Shown: positions 13,401 to 23,600 of the stretch, piece after piece
Numbering within the stretch: the stretch's first letter is position 1
Layout: the number at the start of each line of letters is the position of its first letter
Assembly: GCA_944470555.2 (NCBI GenBank)
Contig: OX104127.1
Location: forward strand, 133,549,113-133,613,112
Length of the DNA stretch: 64,000 nucleotides
Direction of reading: 5' to 3'
Source of the DNA: Heterobilharzia americana
Lineage: Eukaryota > Platyhelminthes > Trematoda > Strigeidida > Schistosomatidae
Notes under the pieces: model-generated
What the model saw: only the letters and a program-made list of their open reading frames with translations
Told to the model about the DNA's origin: nothing
The model's database searches: none
Program-made: the position numbers and the translations under genes

Positions 13401-16400
13401 CTACAGGAGGTCGATTGCGGCCCTAATAGCTCAGTAGTAAAGTCGTTGACTACGACATTGGGTGACGCGGGTTCGAATCTTGGGAGGGACATCAATTCCG
13501 TTGAGGTTACAGATTCGCCTTGCTGACGAGTCCCAACAAGCACGAAACCTAGGTCCAGGGCTTTCTGCCGATTGCTTCCAACCAGTTAAAGCCTCACAAT
13601 CCTTCCTATTCCTCACAGATCCATTTAGTTGAATAGCACATAGACGGCTGTTTACTGGAATCATCCAGTCGAGGAGCTCGCTTTCCGCTTTACGAATCAA
13701 CGCTATGCCTACATCGTTGAGTCCATGTGAGCTTGCCATTATACCTCCGAATACTATTAAAGTGGATTTTGAAGACTCACTACCATAGCTACGTGAAGTC
13801 AATTTAATAACCACACTCGAGTCCTGTGTCTCAGAAACACACCATACATCCATGGCTCGAGTTTTAAGAGTTCCTGCAAGCGATATCCTTTGTCAGACTT
13901 GGTATAGGGCTCGGAAGTTGAAAGCTCCTACATGAAATTGATGACCGGATCTTAAAAGACTAGGAATGAGGTTTGATGGCTTTTATCGTTGACAATAGTT
14001 GGAGAATAGGAAGCTGGGTAGGCCTAATATTAGTATCAGAAGGTGAGGGCGAAGGAAAAGCTGAGAATGGGTTATGTTTGATTGTTTTGTGGATAACTGG
14101 AAGCGTGTGGGTGGTCGACTCTTACCGGCTGCCCACACCCTAGAAGACTATTTGTTCCCAAGGTACCTGGAAGAGAAAAATATTCGTATAACCAAAGAGC
14201 TCATGGGACATCTGTTTGAAAACTGTCACGCACATTCTTTTGTGAGTTATTGTTTCGAGGTTTGATTGTTCAGACGCCAGACAGACAACCTTTTCCAACT
14301 TCCGTTGAAAAGGCAGCATCAACGTAACACTACTGGTCATCTAAGGAGAACACCTAATTGCTGTCACACCCCATCCAGCTAGCAGCAGTACGACTTCGCC
14401 CTCAGACCTCCATCATAGTGTAGTATTTTACACTACAACGTCTTACCACTATCCAGCAGGCCTTTCTGACATGATAGGACCTCGACGGAAAAAGGGTTCC
14501 ACTAGCATACCTCGTTGGGTTATTGTGATATGCAATTCCAACTACCATATCGAGGGAGAAGCTATCGGTCAGGATGCCAAGACTTGTGTAGTTTGTATGG
14601 AAGTGTTGTCGTTTTCAACTACTTGGTATTAGTAGCTAAATGACTTGTTAATTGTATCTGTGAATGTTAAGGCCCGAGGTGGCCAGACTAAAACATGGCA
14701 CCAATGTATGAAGTCTCTGACTGTTGGTTTAAGCCATGTAGACGATGCAGACTAGGTGGTTGGGGTCCGCGGGACAAGAGGAACCAGTGGTTGGAGACCC
14801 TAGGTAACATGGTTCAGAACCGAAGTCAGTGGCGCAGATGTATACACACATTATCCTCAGCTTAACAACGCTATACCGAATCTCACCATTTTGTCACTCC
14901 TCCTTCTTTTCTTTTCGTACTTTATGTTTCTTTTGACTGCATTCACTTATCTTCATCCTTCACCTCACTACCTTTTTACTTGATGTGCTGATATGAGGTG
15001 TGGCAACTCGGACCGTTACTCAGTAATGCCTGGTCCTATGTTGATAATGATGTTGTGAATGTTAATATTAGACAAAGAACTTATCGTTAGTTGATTTCAA
15101 AAAGGATTTCAGAATTAGAGTGTTCAGCTTCTAACTCAAGTTTTAGAAACTAAGTGAACTAATTCACAATTTTGAGAAAATCAAATTGACATATTGTCCA
15201 AAAATGTCCGTCGCAACAAACTGAAGTCAGAATCTACACTTTCTTATGAATCCAAATTATCGAAAATAAATGCGAATGGAGTGTATCATCTTAACTTTGC
15301 GGAATAGGGAGAATTCACCCACTGAGTTATGTAGCATACATGTGACCAGCCAAGCGTATTGGAAGCCAGTGTTTGTGTAGCTGTCTGGTTAAAAGCAGTA
15401 TGTAACCAGAATCGAAAACTAGTTTGTCAAACTAAGTAATCTGTGTGTGATTGAATTATTTGAAGATAGATCTCATCGCTAAATAACGTCTTCTGGAGCA
15501 CCATTCAGAACCACAAGTTGTTAAGCTGCTGTTTTGTCTCAATTTACTACTCTTTAGTATCTCTGGTTCAAATCATACGTCTAGTTTCTCCGGAGGTTTA
15601 TATATAAGCGGTTAATCAATTCTTGAATTCACTGAGCTTAAGAAATTAAACAATTAAAATAACAACGTGCTTGTCCCAGCAGTCCTGTGCTTGTTCCACA
15701 GCTTTGTATTTGCTCACTTCTAAAAAGTCCCAGCTAACGGTAAAACACTTGTCTAGTGGTCCACAGTTTCTTTACTGATGTCGGTTTGTGGTGGAAATCA
15801 CCTGCTTATTTCTTGATCTAGCTGGAGTTTCTGTCCCAGCAATCGTCCCTTTTATTGTCTGAAGCTGAACCTAACTAGTGAGATGTACTTTATGCTACTA
15901 AACAGGAGTTATCTTAAATTTTATGTTTATCTTTTGTCTTCAACTTTTCTAAGAATCGTTCACTTGTAATTCGGTTATAGGTATATCAGAACTTGTCCTC
16001 CCCTGCGCTTGTTGTGGCAAAACATTCTCTGCCAAACATGGTCTGGAACGTCATATGCGACTAATACACGAAAGTGAGTGTTTCAACACCTAATAACTAA
16101 AATATTGTCTACAATACTCATTGTTACCTTCAACTTTACAAACTAGGTGCTGAACTATGTATTTGCCCATTGTGTAATCGAAGTTTTTCAACGAAATTCG
16201 CTTTCAATCGTCATACGAAAACTGTGCACTCAGGTAAGTTGAACAACCAAAAACGCAGAGTATTCTTTTTTCTCCTGCTACCCATGATTTTAGCGAAAAG
16301 TAATGATTGAGATGAATACTATATTAATTGAATCGGAACCACAATCTATGATATGCATACTGTTTCAGTTTCTGTGATTTTATCTAATCTAACTGTTGGT

Positions 16401-19400
16401 TTTTAATTATAGACTGATATGTCACTATATTTCAGTTGAGGTTATAGAAAGTGAACTTTCTAAAATCTTTTAATGATGCGATTCTGTAATGTTAATTGAT
16501 GAGACTGACCAACTCCCACTATACTCATCGTTTGCACTACTGCATATCCCTTGTTTTCCAAAATACTCAAAAAACAACATTATTACCCTGATATAACCAC
16601 GGAAATATGGTTTTAGTCAGTACTTTCAAATTCAAGATCAGTTGATTATTATTCATTTGATAAGTGGTTACGGTGTGGATTGAAAGACATTTGTGGATTT
16701 ATTTGAAAAGAGTTCCTAACTTTCATACTCATCCTTGCAGACTTAAAGATACAATAAATTTCTAACACATTTTCCCACTTTCCATCATTGCTTAAGTACC
16801 TAAGGTAGGATACAAAGCTCAGTGGAATTTACCATGCGTAACTAACACTTACGCACACTTGCTGTGTGCTTAACAATATACACATAATCAAACACGATAT
16901 ACACCCTTAATATTTACTTTTGTCAATTTATATAGATTCAATTAGCCTGTGCTCACCGTGTAATATGTTATTCCCATCGAAGTTCGCTCTTCTGGAACAC
17001 AACTTGACTGTTCATAATAGTAAGTCACTTTTATTTGCCTTTTGTTTATACGATGTTGTGAAACTTACATTAATTTTGTCTATTTTGGAAATTTCAGCTT
17101 CAAAGGCGTTTGCCTGTCATGAATGCTTGAAATGTTTTCCTGATACAGAGTCACGAAGAAACCACGAGCAAAATGATCACGCTGGTAAGTATTCACCTAG
17201 CAATGACTGACCTGTACACTACATCTGTGAACCTTTTCTGAAACGGATAACTGAATCAGGATGATGACCAGTGTAACAGATGCAGGTGTAGTAGTTTTTC
17301 TAACGAGTTGAGTCGTGGTTTAGATAAGACACATGATCTCATTGGAAAGGGGATTTTAAAATGCAGCTCAACAACGCAGGCTCATGCAGTAGGCAACGGG
17401 TCACACCTATTGTGTTAAGACTGTTGATACTACCTAGCTGCCTAGACCTCGATAAGTGAAGCTGGATCTGGAGAGGAAAGTAAGTTGATGAGGCTGTGGA
17501 TCTTCAACAGCTCAGGTAGTTGGGACATGTGTCACACATGCCAGGTCACCCTCTTTCTCATCGCACAATGATAGTTGAAGTGGGCTAGGTCGGAAAAATG
17601 TTAGGGGCAGCCAAACTAAAATATAGCATCAGTTCATTAAATCTTGGATAGTTGGTCATGTATGGAAATGTAGACTTCCCGATTAGAGCCACATAATAAC
17701 AGAGAAGCCAGCGACTTGAAACTATAGTCGATATGGCGCAGAATCGATCTCAGTGGGGTGGTCGTATTCACGTTTCATCCTCATCTCAAGGATCATGTGC
17801 AATTTAGTATCTTCTTATTCCCATTCGTCCTTGTTATCTTATCATGACTTTGCTTTTTTTTATTTACTTATCTTTAATCTCAGTGCTTTCTCGCTCGATG
17901 TGCTAGTATGAGGTGTGGCAACTTAAACCGTTACGCAATAATCCCCGTTTCTGTAATGATCGTGTCTGTCCTGTTGTGCTTCGTCTAACACCGATCTGTG
18001 ACTCGTTGATCTAGACAAAAGATTTTCATACAGTAAGTTGTCAGTCCGAATACCGCTTCATCTAACGAGAACCAGCCAGCCAGGTATCATCATTAGTGTT
18101 ATAGTGTGGAGCAAGATTACCGTAAACCGTTAAAGCCTTCTCCAACCAATCACTTCGCTTCGAAGTTTCAGGAAAAAAGACATGAACCAACGTGTATCAG
18201 GTTGGTTGAAAAGATGAAAAGATCAATCAAATCTAGTAGGCCTGGAAAATAGCCAAGGCTATGGTAATATATATATCTTGTATTTTATATATCATTGGCG
18301 TTACTGTTGTAAATACACCTGTTACATTACCGCCTTTTTCCATAACGGAGGAAATGAGCGACCATTAAGGGTGGAATCCGAAGGTATTTATTTGTACACG
18401 CGTCCACATTTACATAATTCATTGTAAAGGTATAAAAAGTGGCTCATACAATAGGTGTTTGTCTACTGCTCAAGTGTGCACTTGGTTACTATGTTTCGAT
18501 TCATCGCACGCCGGGGCAGGCGGTAGCTTGGCATGTGCAACGTATGTACAGGTAATCGCAGTGGGAAGTTCATAACCGTATAAACTATCTTCCTTTTCTT
18601 GAACAGTACCCTATACGCAATCTCAACATTGTTCAAGAGGCAATTCGGCCAATACTACGAAGGCAGCCGTATGAAAAACTTGTAGCCTTTTCAAACATGT
18701 TACTTTCAACGGCAGTGTTCTAGTCTTAAAAAACCATAGCTGAGCCGACTACTGTGCAGTATAGTCATTCTTTGGTGTTAAGTCATGTATCTAGCTGGCG
18801 CTGAGCTGGAAAATGCCAGACAGGTTTTGTGTATCCGACCTGAAATTTTGTCAGCAACCGACGTATTAGAACTGAAGCTACTCCCCAGGTAAATGAAGTG
18901 GTCGCCATATTCCACCACTTAACTCGTTATCCTTAAACTATTAGTTGGTGCAGGACACTCTTGAAGCATCATTTCCTATCGAACATTATACTAGGATTAC
19001 TTGGAACTCTGACTCTAACGATACCGCCCTGATACCTTCTCTAAGTGTTTGAAATGATTCGCGACTAACTAGAAAACTGGCACCAAGATCTCTTAAAGTA
19101 AATAATCAATAACACGATTATAACTCGAACCTGTTTTTAACAATGAGATCCGGTTTGTCGATTTCACTGATTCTCGCTGATATATGGCTTCCTGAACGCA
19201 AGTGATGCATTTCCACTTCAGCTTTGAAACAACGGTAGGACCACCTATACATACCCATATGCTGGGTTCTGATTTCTGCAGTAATGTTGAGGAACAACTC
19301 GCTCAATTGGAAATTATCTGCTGCCTGATACAATATAGCTGAGACATAAATAATGTCCAGAGCAACTTTATTTGGTTTGCCGACAGAAATTTCGAAGTGT

Positions 19401-19622
19401 TAAACTTTTCCGCCAAGCGCAACTAGCATTCTCAACCATTCATATTACACGTAACACAACAGTAAGTGCATTTAATATATAACCGCAAAATTTGATATCT
19501 TTGACTTCATATAGAAACTGCTTCTTACATTAAAAACTTAATCGTTTTAAAAATAACTGAATTCATTTTTTTATGCAGTTGGTACGTCCAACATGTATTC
19601 GTCAACGACACAATCATCATAA
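7429..19622 (+). CDS. C2H2 zinc-finger protein gene, six one-finger exons (spliced model; 5' end unknown)
   Basis: The model joins 7429-7496, 8663-8775, 10610-10696, 15981-16073, 16147-16233, 16936-17019, 17098-17184 and 19579-19622. Each of the six central exons encodes one finger of form C-x2-C-x12-H-x4-H, and every junction between them is phase 1, so the frame stays open throughout. Fingers 1 and 3 share a KHG signature (STKHGMARH, SAKHGLERH); fingers 2, 4 and 5 share a KFA signature (TTKFALHRH, STKFAFNRH, PSKFALLEH). Such fingers usually bind DNA in the nucleus; the target is unknown. The first coding exon with a start codon is not identified and may lie upstream. The 5.3-kb intron between fingers 2 and 3 holds a whole RTE element. 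I do not recognise the orthologue. Confidence 0.75.
8663..8775 (+). CDS. zinc-finger gene, finger 1 exon
   Basis: Encodes CALCGKVV...KHGMARHLKIVHE, a complete C2H2 finger. The donor is AAG|GTAAGT. The acceptor CTTCTTTTTAG at 8662 gives continuity with the 7429 exon. A second acceptor at 8688 (TTTACTGTAG) would give an 87-nt exon in phase 1 like its neighbours, so the start may be alternative. Confidence 0.8.
8776..10609. other. intron between fingers 1 and 2, no other feature recognised
   Basis: AT-rich. A short LINE-like 3' tail (AAATAAATATTATTATTG) is at about 8947-8967, resembling the tails near 38404 and 51770. No further finger exon was found. Confidence 0.5.
10610..10696 (+). CDS. zinc-finger gene, finger 2 exon
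   Basis: An 87-nt exon, phase 1 at both ends, with acceptor CACCCTACAG and donor GTAGGT. Finger residues are CDSC, then HIRKVH after 12 residues (KFA type). Confidence 0.85.
13415..13590 (+). mobile_element. tRNA-derived SINE with hammerhead ribozyme (Sm-alpha type), copy 1
   Basis: The 5' part carries an A-box-like TAGCTCAGTAGT (about 13425) and a perfect B box GGGTTCGAATC (about 13470). The 3' part carries a hammerhead fold. It interrupts the RTE endonuclease frame: the related copy near 54530 is continuous where this one is broken, so it is an insertion. This combination is known from schistosome Sm-alpha retroposons. Edges are approximate. Confidence 0.8.
13517..13561 (+). ncRNA. hammerhead ribozyme motif, type I, minimal stem III
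   Basis: Stem I is 6 bp, GCCUUG (13517-13522) with CAGGGC (13556-13561), all paired with one G-U. The core CUGACGA is 13523-13529 and GAA is 13544-13546. Stem II is GUCC (13530-13533) with GCAC (13540-13543), with one C-C mismatch. Stem III is the two or three pairs A47-U54, C48-G53, C49-G52. The cleavage triplet GUC ends at 13555. All invariant core bases are present. Confidence 0.85.
14670..15065 (+). mobile_element. RTE/SR2-like LINE 3' end fragment
   Basis: Contains GGQTKTWHQCMKSLTVGLSH at about 14673-14735, the conserved end of this RTE family. A non-coding 3' end with GATATGAGGTGTGGCAACTC and a terminal TGATAATGATG tract follow. It lies next to the 5' end of the minus-strand copy, in opposite orientation. 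Confidence 0.8.
15066..15980. other. intron sequence, nothing recognised
   Basis: No open frame with a recognisable domain and no repeat match within the window was seen. Confidence 0.5.
15981..16073 (+). CDS. zinc-finger gene, finger 3 exon
   Basis: A 93-nt exon with acceptor TCGGTTATAG and donor GTGAGT. Encodes CACCGKTFSAKHGLERHMRL followed by IH (KHG type). Phase 1 at both ends. Confidence 0.85.
16147..16233 (+). CDS. zinc-finger gene, finger 4 exon
   Basis: An 87-nt exon after a 73-nt intron, with acceptor ACAAACTAG and donor GTAAGT. Encodes CPLCNRSFSTKFAFNRH and a second His after four residues (KFA type). Confidence 0.85.
16936..17019 (+). CDS. zinc-finger gene, finger 5 exon
   Basis: An 84-nt exon with acceptor ATTTATATAG and donor GTAAGT. 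Encodes CSPCNMLFPSKFALLEH and TVH (KFA type). Confidence 0.8.
17098..17184 (+). CDS. zinc-finger gene, finger 6 exon
   Basis: An 87-nt exon after a 78-nt intron, with acceptor GGAAATTTCAG and donor GTAAGT. Encodes CHECLKCFPDTESRRNH and NDH. This finger lacks both the KHG and KFA signatures. Confidence 0.8.
17455..17990 (+). mobile_element. RTE/SR2-like LINE 3' end fragment
   Basis: Degraded copy of the conserved tail: a LGHVSHMPGHP-like segment at about 17520-17555, GAAKLKYSISSLN in place of GGQTKTWHQ, and then the shared non-coding end with TATGAGGTGTGGCAACTTAA near 17908. Confidence 0.7.
18760..19080 (-). mobile_element. RTE/SR2-like LINE internal fragment
   Basis: Nucleotide similarity to 11590-11880 in the same orientation is visible, for example AAATGCCA, ATTTTGTCAGCAACC and AATGAAGTGGTCG against AATGCCA, ATTTCATCAGCAACC and GAGTGAAGTGGTCG. 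No coding capacity is left. Confidence 0.6.
19579..19622 (+). CDS. zinc-finger gene, candidate terminal exon
   Basis: A strong acceptor (ATTTTTTTATGCAG) is followed by a short frame in the required phase, VGTSNMYSSTTQSS, then TAA at 19620-19622. No canonical AATAAA lies in the next 300 bp. The terminal exon is inferred from splice site, phase and its position just before the converging ING3 gene. Confidence 0.4.
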
Positions 19623-19825
19623 AATGAAACGCTCCTCAAGGTATAAGATGAGCTGCTGCAATTCCACTAAAACTAAATCAATGTATAGAGTAGCTTTGTA
19701 AATTGAATTATTTACAGTGGGATTTCTATGCTTCTGGGATGTATCAGACGCCTTGATCATGTACATAAACGTAATATCACTATATTCAGCTTTTTTTCAT
19801 TTTAATCCAGTCTGTGAATCGCATA

Positions 19826-19831
19826 TTTATT
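19826..19831 (-). promoter_or_regulatory. polyadenylation signal for the ING3-like gene
   Basis: AATAAA on the minus strand, about 107 nt past the ING3 stop. Another AATAAA at 19912-19917 lies only about 20 nt past the stop. Confidence 0.5.
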
Positions 19832-19937
19832 TATATACTTCCTGTTTGTGCTTATAAATTGTTTTAAAAAGTAAATATACTGGAACTGCATTGATGTGGT
19901 GTATTATTGTATTTATTGGAAGAAGCGCAGTTGACAG

Positions 19938-20676
19938 TTACTGTTTCCTAGATGAACTTTTTTTCAGGTTTCTTTTATTGGTAAGTGATTTGGAACATGT
20001 TGGACAAAACCACCGACCTTTCGGTGCAACAGTAAGGTTGACACAGGCATAATGAAACCATTCAAATGGACAGTCTGGGGCGTCACAGGCTATCATATCA
20101 CCATAACTTACATCGCGACAAATGCAGTAACGTTTGTAATCTTCATCATCGTCGTCCGGACGACCAGTGCTATTTTCAGGTTTGGGATTACTGTTGAATT
20201 CATAAGTGTGGTCATCAAATGCATGCATTGGTGTTGCGTTAACATCACAGGTAGGCGAATCATCAAGCTTCTCCAAGTCATCGTCGACAAGGTCACACGG
20301 TAACCCTAGTCTATCAAGTTTCCGGGGGTATCGACGTTTCTCTCGGCCACCGGAAAAAGTTGGTGTCAAACCCGGCCAGGGAGATGAAGCAATATCTTCT
20401 AAAATCTGAGTGTCAATTGAAGTTGATCTGGGTGTCAAATTGAGTTTATCACGATCTAGCAAACCACTTTCCGCTGCATCATAAAACAGATGGCTATTGG
20501 ATGAGTTGTTGCTTCTGATCATGCGATCGTGCATTCCAGAATGAGATTTAGAATCAAGCGAAACTTCTTGCAGCAAGCAGGGATTGCTTTTCAGAATTGC
20601 AGGCTGAAACCCTGAACCTATATTTTGAATGTTTATAGCATCTTCCTCGAACTTTGTAACAGCTGCTGGTAGACCC
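19938..20676 (-). CDS. ING3: ING3 exon 8: linker and PHD finger, stop
   Basis: Acceptor TTAATTTTGCAG precedes 20676; the first G completes a Thr codon with exon 7. The exon holds an acidic run ([10 protein letters not shown]) directly before the PHD finger and a basic tail ([12 protein letters not shown]), as in ING proteins. Confidence 0.93.
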
Positions 20677-23600
20677 CTGCAAAATTAAAGGTAGTCGAAA
20701 TACCAAGGCTACAATCAAAGAAATAACACATTGAAAGACTAATCGAACATAGTAGTCCATCCCTTTTAGATTTGTTTATTTGATTTACAACACGTAGTAA
20801 TACAGTATTATTTATTATAATCATACCAACCACTGATGTGATTATTAGTAATAATTTATGCTCGAAACGTCATCAAGTGAATAATGCTGTATCACCATGT
20901 TATAAATCAGATAAACAAATCTAATATGGAATTAAATTCTACCAGTACCCAAGTTTTACACTCATATTGATGGTATTTGATCCTGTGACCGCTTGGACGA
21001 CAATGTGACCATTTTTCTCAATGATATGTAGAAAGGAATACATCAAAAGTGTGCACTCTTGTTATGAAGAACAGCTAATTATAGTATATAGCAGTCAAGC
21101 GGTATTCAAGCGAAAATGAATATTAAGTTTGTTTTGCTCTCCAGTGAGGTTTGTTTACTGATCCAGTGGTGCTTACCTTCACGATGCTATTTAATATCGG
21201 TACGATCATCCCAAACTACCAAGTTTATTTAAGAATCCTAGTTGCTAAACTTTCAGTTAACATTGAATATGCAAGTGAAAATGGACCCAGTAAAAGTCGA
21301 AGGTCAGTGTATTATAGCTGTCATCAGACTTTCAGAGTAAATCAAGAAGAGTAGTTGATTTCCTAATTAGGTCATAAAATAAGTGAAACTACCACCGATT
21401 TGTTACTCGAGCAACATTAAAGTAATTATATTTCGTCAATCAAATCATAGCATTTACACAAAAATAGACCGAACTATCTGTTCGAAACTACCTTGAGGTT
21501 TATATAGTTCCTCAATGGTCAGTTGGTGCAACCGTTTACATGTGGTACTTGGAATCGTTAGGAATGCCACGTGAGGTATCCAGTATTTACCAAAACAGTA
21601 CCTAAGCGGAAAAAAACATCCGCTTAAGACCAACCTAACATTTTGAAGGCTTTAAAAATTCCTACTGTTAAAATCAGAACAAGATTAGATCTTAGCATTC
21701 AATATACATTGCTTTACCTATATAAGAATTAAACCAACGAAGACCTGTGAACCAATGGTAACAGGGTATATATATATATCAAACTAGTGTTATCAATTAT
21801 ACTAGCGGCGATATGACATGATAGTGCAGACGTTCTAACAATCAACCTTGGGAAAGTGAGGATTGTATCATACTAAAAGATGAATTGCATGGTTACTCAA
21901 AGTCCAATTTTTTCCTGAGCACAAAGACTAGGGTTAGTTGCTCTTGTTTGGATAGCTTTAACTGAATAAAAGTCGAATATGAATCCTGCTCACAAGTTTT
22001 AGTCGAATACGATAAGTTATTTAGTAACATTTCTGTTATGAAATTCATCACGTCAGCAGTATGCCTTTCCCCCCGTCCCCCCACTATAGAAACTGGATTA
22101 TTCAATGGTGGAAGCTACTTTTAGTCACTGGATTATGCAGACCCGATAGGAGCTTTCAGTGGTTAATTGATTTGGAACCTGTGATTTCAAAGTCAACTTC
22201 TTAGTATACCAGTTTTATATGTAGTCACTAGAAAACAATAAAGTAAAAGACTAACCTTATTTAACAACAGATACTTGCTTATGATACGATGCTTACTAAG
22301 CTTTGATGTCTGGGTTTATACTAAAAGAAGGAAGCTGATATACTCAAGATAAGCATCCTTTTGGAAAGGAGCATTATTGTGACACAGGTCGATTAGCCTT
22401 TTACTAATAGCTGAAGGAACCAAATAAAAATCGACTAGTCGCAATATGTTTCGCAAGAAATAAAACACAAGAGTTATCCAATTGGTATTCAAACAGATAA
22501 CGTCAAAATATAGTATCTACTGTTAGGAATTAAACAGTGTGCTTGTGATCAAGTGTCGTCGAAAAGCCTGCTAGCGAATGAATTTGAACTAGTGCTAGGA
22601 TCGTATCGTAATTTTTACTAGCAGAGATCTCTGTTAAATTGTAAGATGTCTCACTCCCTTTTGATCATTGAATTTCAGAAAAAAAGGCCGGTAAACAACG
22701 AACATGAAGCTATTATTTATCAATACGGGTTGCCAGACTTCAAATTAGCATAGTGGAGGGAAGTCTACAGAAATTGCGAAATGAGCTACGGATGAATGAA
22801 TAGGTGAGACAAGGAGCAGTATGTGTAGGGTATTAAAGAGCTAGATGAATATGCGACGTTGATTTGTTTGCTCTTGGCTATTTCATACAAACATGACAAA
22901 TTGCACACAAAACATAGTGTGATTTCATTTTCAGTGGGTATTTAGAACAGGTACATATTTTGATCGTCATTTATGCACACTGAACGCTAGAAAGATATCA
23001 GACAGCTATGAACTGTTGAGGCCTTCTAGTAACTATAATAATAACACATAAAGCTGAAGATGACTTAAGCACCTTTTTAGTTTTACACTGTGATCTGCTG
23101 TGCAATAATCACTCAAAATGATTGATGAAAAACTGAACTTACGTGGTGTCGAAGGTTCTGTCATAAGAACTGTCACTAGAATGGTGATCCAAGCACATAG
23201 TATCTATGTAAAAATATTTTTAAAAATGCTTAACGAATACCAGACAAAATCATGATTAAAGTTATTGGTTCAAACAGTCTTGTCTTTTGTCATACAGTTA
23301 CTGTTTACACTCTTCATTAAGTCAGGCGGGGTTCTCTAACCAAAACCGTGACATAGGACTATGAACGTGTGCTGTATTTGTCAGACAGGCATTCAAAACC
23401 CACCTTTTAAGTTTTTGCAGATTCCTCCGCTGGTTTTCGTGGTCTTTCAGATGTGGATACAGCACGGAAGCTATACTTTCTGTTGGAACCCAGGTGACAA
23501 ATATCTTTGAGCTGTTTCACTGAACAGAATAAAGTTTAAAAAGCGCAACGGAACATGTCGTCTCTTCGTAATTCCTCCGTAAGTATTGACTGTAGTTCAG

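Larger units (their letters stand above)
10860..14570 (-). mobile_element. RTE/SR2-like LINE, nearly full length, decayed
   Basis: Minus-strand order runs as follows. The 5' region (about 14570-14080) matches 53510-54040 on the plus strand. The start of the endonuclease (DVWCVSET) is at 13853. The RT motif FLDLTAAFDSVD lies at about 12190-12130 and the YIDDIFMLGEGAD catalytic box at about 11890-11840. The 3' tail motif (IKTWQQSMKSLTVDL, and TLGDM-NRSQ) is at about 11240-11060. Stops and frameshifts are frequent. It sits antisense in the zinc-finger gene's intron. A SINE (13415-13590) interrupts the endonuclease after the DCE residues. Confidence 0.85.

Noticed and set aside
13418..13490. Possible tRNA gene (A and B boxes)
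   Set aside because: No convincing full cloverleaf. It continues into a hammerhead and interrupts an RTE, which fits a tRNA-derived SINE.
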